Shown: one piece after another, positions 1 through 11,243 of the stretch | How positions within the stretch are numbered: position 1 is the stretch's first letter | Layout of the letters: every line of letters starts with the position of its first letter | Assembly (NCBI GenBank): GCA_037447655.1 | Contig: JBBHKE010001830.1 | Location: 36,746-100,745, forward strand | Reading direction: 5' to 3' | Length of the DNA stretch: 64,000 nucleotides | From: Zygnema cylindricum | Lineage: Eukaryota > Streptophyta > Zygnematophyceae > Zygnematales > Zygnemataceae | Notes under the pieces: model-generated | What the model saw: only the letters and a program-made list of their open reading frames with translations | The model's database searches: none | Told to the model about the DNA's origin: nothing | Made by a program: the position numbers and the translations under genes

Positions 1-123
1 TGTGGTTATCTTTGGGTTTGTCCGGAGTTTTTGCGGAAAGGATCGGACGACTCTCATTTTCCTTCCTATTCTTTGGAGATTAGCCAGGGTGTGGCATTTA
101 GTGGGCTTCCGGCGGAGTAGCCA
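1..123 (-). repeat. Gypsy LTR fragment, inverted
   Basis: Reverse-complement match to the outer 120 bases of the Gypsy LTRs that begin at 9252 and 20229. Shared words include the run through 'gtcgtccgat' and the segment corresponding to 'ggacaaaaaccaaagatgac', with scattered substitutions. It is cut by the window edge, so the element it belongs to lies to the left. Confidence 0.75.
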
Positions 124-338
124 AATCTGGGGAGAGGAGGGTACAGGGCACCTTTCTTTTTCTCTCCATTCCTCCTTACTATCTATGCATATCCCTGGGG
201 GGGGGGGGGGTAATGAACAGAAATGGGCATTATCACGGATCCGAGGGAGCATCAGCATTTGGGGTGGATTGCAGGTTTCTCATGCACACCTCCTTGGACA
301 TATAACCTGGACCTCCCGGTTACCAGGCACGCTCGACA
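124..338 (-). repeat. Dispersed repeat R, copy 1 (inverted)
   Basis: A block of about 215 bases whose reverse complement matches 9053-9251 and 10450-10665. The copies share the starting word 'cgagcgtgcctggt', the central 'ccaccccaaatgctgat' and a G- or C-homopolymer tract. It touches an LTR end here, as it does at 9251/9252. It holds no credible coding frame. Confidence 0.75.
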
Positions 339-584
339 GAGGAGAGTATCGTGACATTGGACGATGTGCGCGAATGCTTCGCGGATCTAAAAAATTATAA
401 TATCCAGCAGCCAGGAATTACGCCTACATCATTGGAGCCTCCAGACAGCTTTCCAGTAACGATGTTTTGGGTGACAAAAAAAAAAAAAAGGTACGGCTTT
501 GTACGGCATTGTACGAAAACGTACAGCGTCCAGTAAGGAACCCCACTTTTCGTCTAATGGAATTCTACCCTAATAATATAGAAT
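339..584. other. Unassigned sequence with A-run
   Basis: A stretch of about 250 bases between the Gypsy debris and a MITE end. It has a short open frame (351-536) with no family resemblance I recognise, running into a poly-A tract near 478-490. I see no reliable feature. Confidence 0.4.
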
Positions 585-734
585 ATTAAATTTATAAAAT
601 ACAATATATCGCGATATAAATCGCGATACTTTATGCTGGTCTCGGTACGATATATCGAGGACTTTGCTCGATCGATATTCGATATATCAAATATCAAAAT
701 TATCGCGATATGAAATTACCCGATACCCAACACT
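585..734 (+). repeat. MITE fragment, right end ('cgatatatcg' family)
   Basis: AT-rich block with nested palindromes (tatatcgcgatata, cgatatatcg) that matches the right arm of the element ending at 33760, including the shared segment starting 'ggtacgata.atcgagga'. It ends in 'cgatacccaacact', the reverse complement of the left terminus of the complete copy at 32951. The left half is missing, apparently replaced by Gypsy debris. Confidence 0.65.
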
Positions 735-1130
735 ACTAATGGCGATTGACGGTTTATTGAATCGCTTGTGTTGTTAATAGTGTAAAGAAACAAATAATGT
801 CATCATCGCTATATTGAGTTTCATGACCGGAGGCAAAAAAACATTAACTCTATTTAACACATATAACACTAATTCGGATACAAATTGCCATACTTTAGCC
901 GCGGTATAGCCCTTGTTCCCAAAGTCGACGATTGAACAAGTGAGAACAAGTTCGCGATATTTTCCCTCATCTTTATTACTAGCAATCAAATCTGAGTGCG
1001 ATAAACCGTGTCGACGTCACCCACTTTATCACGTCGACTTCTTTTTCTGACACTTTTTCTGTACATTAGTGCAACAGTGCTAACAGTACGGACTGACACA
1101 TTTGGTACACCACAATTAAAAACTGTTCAA

Positions 1131-1223
1131 ACTACACCGCCAATTGCTATTAGCGTAGAAGTTTGTTTAGCGTATATGAATAATTACTATTAATAATTTT
1201 CTTATAACGATTGGCGGTGTAGT
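1131..1223. repeat. Short foldback element
   Basis: Perfect 14-base inverted repeat: actacaccgccaat at 1131-1144 and attggcggtgtagt at 1210-1223, enclosing 65 AT-rich bases. The size and structure fit a tiny MITE or deletion derivative. The termini share an ACACCGC-like word with the inverted repeats of the MITE at 32301-32804. I could not identify a convincing target-site duplication. Confidence 0.5.
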
Positions 1224-2255
1224 ATAATTGACTCTAACAAAACCATACCTATATTAACGTAGAGGGAAAATAAGTATTACTAATTCTATGTTAGATTCGA
1301 AGGTCAAAATTTAGGGGTGCGCATAGAATGTTATACACAATACAAGCGATTCACGGTGTACTTTCTTCCCCTTATTTTGTTTTGGTTTTTTGCTTTTGTT
1401 AGTACTTTAGTGTTTCGCGTTTCGTTTAATTTTTTAGGCGTAGCTTTAGTCTCCAAATATAAATGTTTTTTTTCAGTTTTACCCCTTCTGGACAGAGATG
1501 GTTTTACCATAGCTATTTTTGCAATAAAGACTTGGCTTTTGACATGGAAGACATAATTGTATTCCTTAAAATTGTGTCACCAAATCCACCTTATTGCTTT
1601 ATAAACCTAATACTTATGTAAATGTACGTAGTTAACCTCTATAGATCCGAGAAGCCTTTAGCGCCTTTTACACATAGATGGCTTATAATCAAAAATTTAA
1701 AACAAAAATAAAACAGGAATGAAAATTTTGGAGAAGTAAAATGAGACCGCACAATTAAAGTCCTTACCTCAAGGTAAGGGCAAAGTTTACGATCATTTCC
1801 AATTAAAGGAAACAACCTAAAAAGGCTCTAAAATTTATAGGTGGTTACCTTACTAGTGGTTAGTTGTTGGACAAGTGAATAATTTTTACATTTAAATATA
1901 TGGATACTAATACAAGTAAACGGTAACGTTTTACTAAACGTAACAAATCAAATGAACATATCATGTGGAATGTTAAAATAACTACAATCCCTCGTCCGCA
2001 ATGTAAATAATGCTAACATATATTGTAAAGGTAATATTCACTAAGTCATACCTTCAGAGTGGGAAGCTAGGATGTTCAACACTTTTCAATGTCCAATGTT
2101 CACTATTCACCAAGTTTAGAGTAAAATTAAGAGGTAAAAATAAAACAGACTTTTTATCTCAATTGATAAAATTGGCCACAAATGAATGTAAACACAAAAC
2201 TCGTTTCCTGGGAATTTCAAAAATATAGAATACAGCATGACTACTTTTGTCCTTG

Positions 2256-2258
<3 letters not shown>

Positions 2259-2330
<72 letters not shown>
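2259..2330. repeat. (AT)36 microsatellite
   Basis: Uninterrupted AT dinucleotide array. The Tyr-Ile repeat frames that cross it on the reverse strand are artefacts of the array. Confidence 0.95.
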
Positions 2331-2333
<3 letters not shown>

Positions 2334-5300
2334 TGGGTTGTTTTGACCACACTATACATAGTTAATTCGTGTTTTTCACCTATTTGCAAATATTTAGGCA
2401 CAAGGCAATATTTAAAACAATAAGGAATCTACATATATGATACAAAATAAACATTCCTCGTCGACAAAGTAATTTAAACACATATTGCACCCTAAATTAA
2501 CCCTTGTTTCCTCATTTGTGTGATATTATATTCGTATAATATGATTAATTTATACATTTCTATATATTTGAGGAACATTCATACCTCCACATATTATAAA
2601 GCCTCTCTCACATGCAAATTGATATATCTATTCCAATAATATTGTCTCTTATCAACCCTCACTTACGCGTCACGTTCTGTTAGGAGGCACGAATAATATT
2701 ACAATCCTAGTGGAAACAATAAAACAATGAAACGTTCTTTTTTTAATTGAAAACAATGAATTTGTTTCGGTTGAGTTGAACAACTTAAACCTTCATATTT
2801 GGAAACGTTTTTAAGTTACAAATCTATAGGTTAATTAAAAAAAAAGCATTTTCAAAACATGGCTAAATGTTTTAAAAAATACTACCTTTAATTTGACCGT
2901 CGACCTTAAGCGTTAAACGTTTTACATCCAGCTCTCTTAATGTGTCTCAAATTTACATATGCCAATTTTATTTTTTTCAAAGTCATGCCTATAAAAATGT
3001 GTATGGCTGACAAAAAAATAAAATAGAAATCATAAAACGAGGCTTAAACCTTCTCAAAAAAACTTGTACTTCGTAAATGAAAAGATTTTACATGGTTTTT
3101 TCGTCAATTTACAAATGATGTAATCTCTCTATATACATAAAATTTTGTTTAATTATTACATGAGACAAAATAACTCGCGGCCACGGATCTATATTTTCCT
3201 ATACGTAAGCTTTGTAGATAAATGGCTCTTTGGTAACAATGTGGTGTCGGTTTTCTCAAACAATAACGACAACTTTATTATTTGAGTAGTTACACATAAA
3301 TGTAGGAAATAACAACCTTTTGTTTCTAAGAGAGGAGTTAGACGAATATGCAAATCTATTTTTTAAAAGATGCCCCAATGGATCTCGACCAGTAGGAAAT
3401 AAACATGCATTAACGATTATATATTGGTTTAAATTGAATCGAAATAATCAATCGATCGTTGCGTTGACGACCACATTTTTTACGAAGTAAAAATGTGTGA
3501 CTCAAACATAATTATCCACATTGTGTAAATGGGAGTACCAAAACACGCGAGCCAACAATATCAACTCTAACTAGAGAAAAAGAATACTTAGAGGATTTAC
3601 AAACCTAAAGATTTGTTTAATCGAGGTCAACAAAGCATCCGAGATTTTGTTTAAAAACATGTAATATATTGTTGATATATACGAGCAAACCATACAACAC
3701 TTTCTATTTTCAACTTCAACTATAAACCTAAAAATATGGCATCGTTTGTGACAACCTTAAAGATATGTATTGAGAGTTTTACGATTAACGTTTTTTTTTC
3801 TCATGCAATACAAAGACCAAATTTAACAAAAACAATCATTTTTAATGAGCCACGATTTGGTACAATAATTTAAGTTGGGTTTCATCAGGCAAATTCAATT
3901 CTTATAGGCTTTAAAATCACATATAAAAATCAAAGACAAACAACCGAATATTTTTAATAACCTCGGAAGCAATAGTAATCTAAGCGATACCGGTGATTGG
4001 AGTAACGGGGGAGGACGCGCAACTTGTGACTTTGTAACATGCTAATCGGTGGTAAATAAAACAAAGATGGCAAAGGTGGTATATATAAAGAGATATCAAA
4101 AAATATTTATATTTATCATGTAAGATATGCATGTGGTAACTACGACAGGTTTCACACCACTTTCCATACGTAGTATTTACTCGATAGGGTAAAAAATAAA
4201 TGTTTATAACCTTTTCTATTACGAGTAATATGATACGTGAAAATGACACGTAAAACATTAATACTACAAACGCTAGCCAAATTTTAAGCATAGTAAGTGA
4301 GGCTAATAAAATAAAGTATTTTTTCTCGTTGCAAGTATGAGCTTAAAATATCTTAATTCTTAAAGCCATTGTTTTCTCCACATGGCTAATGGCTTTTCTT
4401 AGATCGAGGAAAGTTAACACTTTGAATTTACATCTTTTTCACTCTCATATTTAGTTGTGTATAAAGGTATATATTTATGCAAAAAAGCCTAGCATATTTT
4501 GTGCCTTTTTGTTTTTTTATTCAATGATATGCTTTTCTAAAAAGCTTAAAACGAATATCATAAGCGATTATAACGCACTACGCCTATTTTCGCCATATAA
4601 AAAGACTAGCAATATTGCATATTATATCCATAAGAGAAAGTGCAAAACAAGTCAACTTTTAAAAGTAAAAAATAGTAAACTCCACGTTTTTACATTTACT
4701 GTAGAACTTTGAGAAACTATTTTTCTATGCCGAAATACTGAAACACAATTGGGGATAGCGGGTTTATTAAAGTCTTGATATGATTTGTTCTTGCAACAAC
4801 ATATTTTTTCAATTTAAGGCGTCAACCGCACACACTCCATACGTAAGACGGTGCACGCACAAATGCTCGACTGTACACCGCCCATTATTATTAGAGTTTG
4901 GGATTTATTAGCGCTAATGCAAAATTAGAACTATTAATAATAGTATAGTGGGAGCTCGACATATTTTAATCGTCTTCCTGAAATAGTGTTATTAACTCTA
5001 CTTGTTAGTTTTCGGGTAAAAAGTCGCGACCGAAGTAGCGTGATTAACTTAATTACATTGGGAGGTCAAAGAGGTATAGGTCAGACTTTTTGTGCCATAA
5101 ATGTCATCAAAGTTGACTGGATTCTGTCCCATTATCGAATCGTGAAAATGACGTGGAAACTACACTATATATGCAGATTTGTTTGATTTTTCCCGAAAAC
5201 GTAAAAAATACACCGAATATAATATGTTTTGTGCTCATTAAAAAGAATGCATCGAAAAAAAAAACGGACATTCAAAGTTAACTTGAGAAAGTAATGCTCT

Positions 5301-5729
5301 TAAAATAGTGTGTCATGTTCTTGTGGTTAAAAGGTTGTCGCCAACCGTCCTATTCAAGAGCAAAATGTACGTGTTATTTTTTGGTTTATAAAAGCTTTAG
5401 TCCTCTCTATATTCTGTGAGAGGAAAATACAGGACTTAGAAACATTTTCAGAACCTGTTTCAAAGTGTGTGTCAAAATTAATGTAAATTAACAATCTAGA
5501 CTGTACGGAACTAAGGAGATCACATCGGACGGTTCCTAAGCAAAATAAAGATTACAAAATGGCGGGCACTACTTAATTATGACATACCGTCCGATAGAGA
5601 AAATCGGACCGACAAAGACATACCAGAATTTGGAAGTGGACCACATTGATGCCGCAGCATGTTTCTTCACGTATAATGTTTCAATGTCGGTGGTGACCTT
5701 GTGGAAACAAGAGTTTGTCATCACACGTA

Positions 5730-6775
5730 TGAAACTCTGAGACCTCCATAAGTCCTCAGAGTGGACAGTTCCAAGAAGCCTCTAGGATAATCCTGACCCC
5801 TTTGTGGTTAAGCAAAAATAACTGCCACCCTGGCAGACAAATACTCTGACCACCTGCACCCTTGTGAAGGCAAGACTCCCCTGAGTCGATAGCAAAAAGA
5901 ATCTCTGAATTTGCTCCCCTGAGCAGTAAGTTATGGAGGGTCAAAGTTGACCTTTTGTACAGAAGCTCTCTGGGAGAGAGGGTCCTATCTTCTAATTTTT
6001 CTAAGTCCTATCTCTCTCACAGACTCTATCTACTGATGTACGGAACCAATCAGAATACAGTTCCGTACGCAAAAGTACAGCTGCCGGTGTACTTTATGTA
6101 CGGACATTGTACGACATGGCCTAAATGTCCACACGTGGAATGTCCGGATTCGCTCCTTTAATCCTCGGAGATGCCGCGCTCCAATGTAGCATCGCCACGT
6201 GTCATCCGATGTGGCGATGCCCACAAACCGCCGAATTCGGCTTCCGCGATCTCGGCGCTAATTTTGACCGTCCGATTAAACTCGCATTTGATCGTAGCCG
6301 TAATAAATACATGCGCGGTATTTGTTTCGCTTACGAAATCAATGCGCGGTATTGATTTCTTATCCGTACCGCAATTCGTACTTTTACACTACCATATCTA
6401 TGTATCCCGTTAACAGTTATGGTTAAATGATTTATCCTACGTGTACATGTTTAAATAATTATTGTACTATATAATGCTTAAGACTACTTCTAGACTTAAC
6501 GGCTAAGGCTACCGGCTATGTACTCTCTGTCGGCCGGCAGGTATCAAGATCAAATCCTGTCGCCGACACATACCTTTTAGTAATTAATCCCCTAACCAAT
6601 ATAAATTTCCCGTAAACCTCAGGATAGCCTAGGTAGCCATGGCTCTAGCTTCCTCTCCAATTTCTCAGTGACTGCGACAAGTTTGAGAGTTGGAGAGAGA
6701 AGTTAGAGGTAGACTGCCTCGGCTTCTTTATTTCTATTCAGACCTAGAAAATACTAAAAACCATTAATTTCTACA
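5730..6775 (-). repeat. 3' LTR of reverse-strand Copia (family P)
   Basis: Reverse-complement copy of the LTRs at 37528-38561 and 42906-43949, with diagnostic shared blocks such as the 'ccataactta' region, the 'gtcaactttgacc' block and 'aggctatcctgagg'. On the reverse strand it starts TGTAGAAATT and ends CA. It is followed to the right by the polypurine-like 'ctccc' and an RNase H tail, as expected for a 3' LTR. It contains an ABRE/G-box word ACACGTGGC (reverse strand, around 6195-6203) and a segment with a Pol III B-box-like word GATCAAATC near 6560. Confidence 0.85.
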
Positions 6776-6789
6776 CTCCCTTTATTTTC

Positions 6790-6894
6790 TAGTCAATCTT
6801 TAATTTCAGACCACACTTCTCCCTGCAGAAAATTAGCTTAGGGGAAGGCACAGGTTTGGTCATCATATCTGCTACCATCTCACTATCTGGTCGG
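6790..6894 (-). pseudogene. Copia RNase H C-terminal tail (family P)
   Basis: Read leftwards on the reverse strand this encodes the end of a Copia RNase H. It has the tail motif 'SEMVADMMTK', then 'SPKLIFC' and 'EKCGL', closely matching the plus-strand element's end at about 42800-42892. It runs into the assembly gap, so the rest of the element is missing or unassembled. It abuts the 3' LTR at 5730-6775 through a purine tract. Confidence 0.8.
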
Positions 6895-6904
6895 NNNNNN
6901 NNNN
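6895..6904. other. Assembly gap (10 N)
   Basis: Ten ambiguous bases. To the left is a reverse-strand Copia 3' end, and to the right a forward-strand Copia 5' leader. The join is therefore unverified and any frame drawn across it is meaningless. Confidence 1.
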
Positions 6905-7440
6905 AGACAACAAGATATTGGTGGCCACGTTCACCTCCTCGTCGTCATCATCATCTTCTTCTGTACTATGTGAGAGTCTTCGATAGTTCTTAGAATGGAT
7001 TGTGGACAAGAATTCACGAGTGGTTAAGAATATGTTCGTAGGTTTTAAGTGTTTTGAGATAGTTTTATATCTAATCGTATTTGTCACTATTGAGGGTTTC
7101 AAAGTCGTGTTAACTGGGCTGTTGTGAGTTCTATATTATGAGTCTTCAAAGGGTTTTTGACAAAAGTCAAAATGATGAACCTTGTTTTTGGGAAACTTCT
7201 GAGTATTATATCTTGAGTGTTGTCGGGTCAATTGTGCTGAAACTTTGGGAGTTATCACTGTTTATGCTAATCTATATTTTGATAGAGTTTTGTGAATTTT
7301 GGATGCTTGTATAAGAATTGGTGAGCACTTAAGAACAGGTGTTAGGTAAGATTCTTGATAGCTTCTGAGAGTGTATCATGTCTTCTTCTACTACTACTGC
7401 TGCTCCTCCACTTGCACCGGTGGTTATAGAACAACAGATT
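6905..7440 (+). mobile_element. Copia 5' leader plus gag start, truncated
   Basis: Matches, in the opposite orientation, the leader sequences at 44080-44360 and 49085-49220, including the shared block 'gagtattatatcttgagtg' and the run into 'gtgtatcatg'. The gag ATG is at 7378 and opens MSSSTTTAAPP, like other Copia gags here (MSTSTTTA). It continues only about 24 codons to VVIEQQ and a stop, then joins unrelated Gypsy gag sequence. It is a nested or recombinant fragment, not a functional gene. Confidence 0.75.
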
Positions 7441-9052
7441 CCTCCTACATGAAGAACCGAGCTGTATCCTGAAGCGGTGGCTCAGGTGACTTCTACTCTT
7501 GCTAGCACCCAACCAAAGGTTCTTTCCTCGGATACCAGCCGAAAGCCTCCTCTTCAGCGGGAACAGGGGGAAACATTGAACCTATTATGAATGATTTGGG
7601 TGCAGATTTACCTCTTTAGCTTGTTACGCTTCCCCAGGGAGAACCTAGATTTGTATAGGTGAAGGTTGCTTTCGATGTGGAGGCTTTGGTGGAGTTACGA
7701 CCAGACAAGAGGATTCACATTCCCTTGAGGCCGTCAACACCCACTTCCACATCTCTCGGAAGATCTTCTCCTCCTCTATCATCTTACCTCCCGAGTCCTA
7801 CATTCGAGCCCCGGGATGTTCCCGCCTCCTCTCTTTCTTCATCCTTTTCTCCCGCTGCTGCTGTCTGTGGGTCACTGGATTCGCCTGTCTTACTCTACAA
7901 ACACGATGTTTACTCACCACCACACCGGCGTTCCCCATCCTCCAACTGAGACTCCCCCTCCCGAGTTTTTCCGAAGGCGTCCAAGGAGACGGACACCATT
8001 CACGAGACAAACATCTTCTCCTCAAAACCTCTAGCCGTCTCCTTCTCTGCCACCACCCATTCCCTAAGGACCTCCTTTGAACAGACATCACCTCCACATT
8101 CCATCTGTGGAGCAATTTCTCAAGGAAGAACAATACTCTCCTGGATATAAAGGAATAAAAGGGAGCAACCTTCCTCCCACCATATTTTCAGGCGAAGATA
8201 CTTCCTCTTTGGGAAGGGGATCCTCACCTTCCAGGGCACCACTTCCTACCGGAGGAGGAGACGGTTTCGCACCCGAGGAAGAAGATGTCGGAGTAATCTT
8301 GCCTGCACAGTTTGTCAGTCTTACTGTGCCTTCATCTTCCCATTTTTCCAATCTTGATGAGGAAGAAAAAGAGATGGGGGACACCCGGATCTTTACAGGA
8401 GATAGCTCGGGGATCGCATTTTCGGATTTCAAATTGTTGTGGAAGTCATTCACCCAATCTGAGATCAATAAATATAGAGGAGTAATTATAGATGATTTTG
8501 AAACAACCCTCTACCCAATAATCATCAACTTCCTTTTTGGAGGGGCATTGGTGGATTACAAAAAGCTTCAACCTCTTTTGATGGCCCGTAGCATCAAAAT
8601 CTCGAATCCCGCCCTTGATGCTGCTGTGTCACAAGCAGAGGCTGTTTTGGGCGCGGTAGCTGTAAGACCTGTGACGGCTACCTTTACCGAGGAGATGAAA
8701 CTATAGGCACATGGAGGTGCCTATGTTAACTAGCTACAAGCAATTCAGACAGCCTAGACAACAACGCGTATGGTTGCCAATCCCAACCCTTGTACGACCC
8801 TGCTTAACATCTGGAGACTCCTCTACACTGAGAGGAACGAGTCTTAAATCAAGGAATTCACGAAATTCCGCTGTTTGAAGAATGAGACTACGTAGACCCT
8901 CTTTAATCGACTATCTAGCCTTTGTTAGAACGCAAAGCTGTCCACGATTGGTCTTACGGCGATGGCTACCAAATACTTCATAGCCGTCCGTAATTCATTC
9001 GGGCTATCAAGGCAGACAACTTTGGATAATAAGATTGCCAGACAGGCGATGA
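7441..9052 (+). pseudogene. Second Gypsy gag copy, truncated
   Basis: Forward-strand homologue of the gag carried in reverse by the element at 9252-21414. It shares Pro/Ser/Thr-rich N-terminal sequence, then 'GIAFSDF.LLWK.FTQSEI', the 'GGAL.DYK' block, and downstream (after a stop near 8704) 'TRMVANPNPC' and 'WRLLYTERNE' in a broken frame. The longest open part is 8077-8706. Several in-frame stops follow. Homology stops abruptly around 9052 inside gag, where repeat R begins. No pol follows, so this is a remnant. A Gypsy gag assembles virus-like particles around the element RNA. Confidence 0.8.
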
Positions 9053-9251
9053 CGAGCGTGCCTGGTGACCGTGAGGTTCAGGTAAGATGTCGTATGAGGT
9101 ATGCATGAGAGACATGCCATCCACCCCAAATGGTGATGATTCCCCAGACCCGTGACCATGCCATTCTGTGTCTTTTCCCCCCACGGATATGCAGAAGTGT
9201 AATGAGGAATGCAGTAAAGAAGAAAAAGTACTTTGTACCCCCTTGAGATAG
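9053..9251 (+). repeat. Dispersed repeat R, copy 2
   Basis: About 80-85% similar by eye to 10450-10665 in the same orientation. It sits exactly against the outer end of the left Gypsy LTR, while its sister copy sits against the inner end. It has no coding signal. Confidence 0.8.
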
Positions 9252-10440
9252 TGCTTTTCTACCGAAAGCTCACTAAGTCCTACACTCCCGACCACTCTCT
9301 AAAGAATAGGGAGGAACGGAGGGTCGTCCGATCAGGCTCGTAAGAATTCCGGACAAAAACCAAAGATGACCACAAAAGTGTGCAAAGAACTCCTACGCAC
9401 AAATATAGAAATAACAAATATCGGCTCTCTCAGATTAAACAATATCACCTTGCCCTACAGAATGGAAATGAATATATAAATAAATGATAATGGTGAAGCG
9501 AATTCACATACCCCGGAGTGCAACGATGACCAAACTCAGCTGAAGGAAACTCTCCCAATGGCCCCGAAGACAGGTAAGAATTTCCCTCACCCCTCCCGGT
9601 TCCACCGTATGGATCTGACAAGACTCTTCTTAGTTTGAAAAAGTGAAAGTCCAAACCGCCCAAAGCGAGGATAGTGCAAACTACCCACCCTTGCTACGGT
9701 CTCCACAAAAGACAATCCAAAATAAAGATGGCAATAGAGTCCACAACAAAATGCAAACATTCTCCAACAGAAAGATTGATTTAATTCACAAGGGGTTTTC
9801 TTAGGAGACAGTACTGAAAAAGCAACCTGTGTCATTCGACCCCAAGTGCCTTATACAACCAAATTTTGTCTAACTGCAAGTGCCAAAATCAAAGCAATTC
9901 CAAAAGCCAATCAACGGCACCAATTGTTATCGCACGGACATAAGACAAAACAAACTGTACTACACTCAAGGCAAAAAGCTAAGCGACTGGTTTCGGCTGA
10001 AATCACAGCCACAGGTCCTCGTATTGTACACTAGTGGGCAACAAAGTCTTCAATTGACGTGAAACGCCAAACTTTGACCTGGTGTTATAAATGCTCTGCC
10101 AGTCGGTTGGACCCAAACTGACATCCTACTCACAGCTAACAGCAAGATCTACGGGACAATCTTAAAGGCTGCGTGTTGTTCCACAATGTACCCCTTTGTT
10201 AGAGCTACACAGAACGGATGCCATGTAATGGAGCCGCCACCTGTGCACCAGACTAACTCCGCAGTCCGACCACCGTTTAAGGTGAACTAAAGTGAGTTGT
10301 GCTCCATGGTAAAAATACAAAGTTCTGATTCGACGGGTTGTCCCCCCCCCCCCTTCTCCGTACGATGGAGTCCGTACAAGGTGGAATGAGGCCTGAGGAA
10401 CTTCTGGGAGTGCAAATGTGCCGAAGATGCACACGAGCTT
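9252..10440 (-). repeat. Left LTR (3' LTR) of the methyltransferase Gypsy
   Basis: Matches 20229-21414 along its full length with roughly 90% identity by eye, both starting 'tgcttttct' and ending 'cgagctt' on the forward strand. For a reverse-strand element this is the 3' LTR. It contains a C-homopolymer near 10342-10353 that is absent from the right LTR. Confidence 0.88.
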
Positions 10441-10449
10441 GACAGTTGT

Positions 10450-10665
10450 CGAGCGTGCCTGGTGACCTTGAGGTTCAGGTAAGATGTCCTATGAGTTGTG
10501 CATGAGAGACCTGCCATCCACCCCAAATGCTGATAATTCCCCGACCCGTGACCATGCCCTTCTTTGTCCTTCCCCCGTAGAGATATGCATAGGTGTAATG
10601 AGGAATGGAGTAAAGAAGAAAGAGTACTCTGTACCCCCCCAAGATTCCCCCCCCCTCTAAGTCCC
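10450..10665 (+). repeat. Dispersed repeat R, copy 3
   Basis: Lies just inside the 3' LTR, between it and the end of the integrase-PHD frame, so it occupies the element's 3' untranslated region. Its sister copies lie at 9053-9251 (same orientation) and 124-338 (inverted). Confidence 0.8.
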
Positions 10666-10689
10666 GACTGACTAAGAGGTTTAGATAAA

Positions 10690-11243
10690 TTATCCGCCAA
10701 ATTCGCAGTCCCCACAGAACCACAGATTTGCGGGTTGAGAGCAAGGCTCCGAATTCAGCGGTAGGCAGCTGTAATGCCACCCTTGGTGACAACCTTCACA
10801 CACCAACAAGGGGTCGGGTACGGGAGACACATCGCATGCAGAAGAACAGGATGGTGGGTTTGCAAAGTAAGTGAGGTGGAAAGTTGGTTCGTCCTCTAAC
10901 CCTCGCAGGTGGCAAGGGGCCACATTGATCTGATTCTTTTTAATTTTGCAGCCATCCTTCCCTTCCAAAGTAAGAACCCCTTTTTTTGAAACCTCCACTA
11001 CCTTCAGAATTACTTGTCCAGCCGAAATGTCCAAAGTATCTTTCTTTTGTTGCATGCGATACACAAAATCCCCCGGCACAAATCGTCATTGCCGCGGAAC
11101 ATAATTGCTGCTCTGCGTTGGGAATACCAAAGCTGATCCCTATGCTGAGCACCCTGTAAATTGCCCATAGCCAGAGGTATTTCCCGGTGAAATACCTTGG
11201 CCCTGTTGGCAATCAGTTTTTCGACAGTCCCCTGGTTGTCCAT
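10690..11243 (-). pseudogene. Gypsy integrase C-terminus fused to a PHD finger
   Basis: The frame that begins near 11079 opens with PGDFVYRMQQKK, the usual small-barrel C-terminal domain of a Gypsy integrase. It continues to a PHD zinc finger at about 10705-10848 with ligands in C4HC3 order: Cys78, Cys82, Cys94, Cys97 (VCEGC), His102 (GWH), Cys105, Cys122 and Cys125 (WFCGDC). PHD fingers usually bind histone H3 tails, so an integration-targeting role is likely by analogy with the chromodomain of chromoviruses. A frameshift near 11080 separates this part from the preceding integrase segment (11080-11243). The first Cys pair is spaced CX3C rather than CX2C. The stop just after the PHD is the probable polyprotein end. 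Confidence 0.85.

Larger units (their letters stand above)
735..5729. other. AT-rich gene-free interval
   Basis: About 5 kb of strongly AT-biased sequence. The few open frames are short, low-complexity and lack any domain signature or credible splice/coding pattern. It holds an (AT)36 microsatellite and a small foldback. Near 5500-5600 there are two 'atcggac'/'gtccgat' words in opposite orientation. I see no gene, RNA gene or recognisable transposon protein. Confidence 0.6.

Noticed and set aside
2116-2401. Tyr-Ile repeat proteins across the (AT)n array
   Set aside because: Pure translation of a dinucleotide microsatellite; no gene signal around it.
3980-4291. 103-codon reverse frame with hydrophobic start
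   Set aside because: AT-rich composition, no conserved motif, no splice context; likely chance.
6872-7102. Open frame crossing the N gap
   Set aside because: It joins two unrelated Copia pieces through ambiguous bases.
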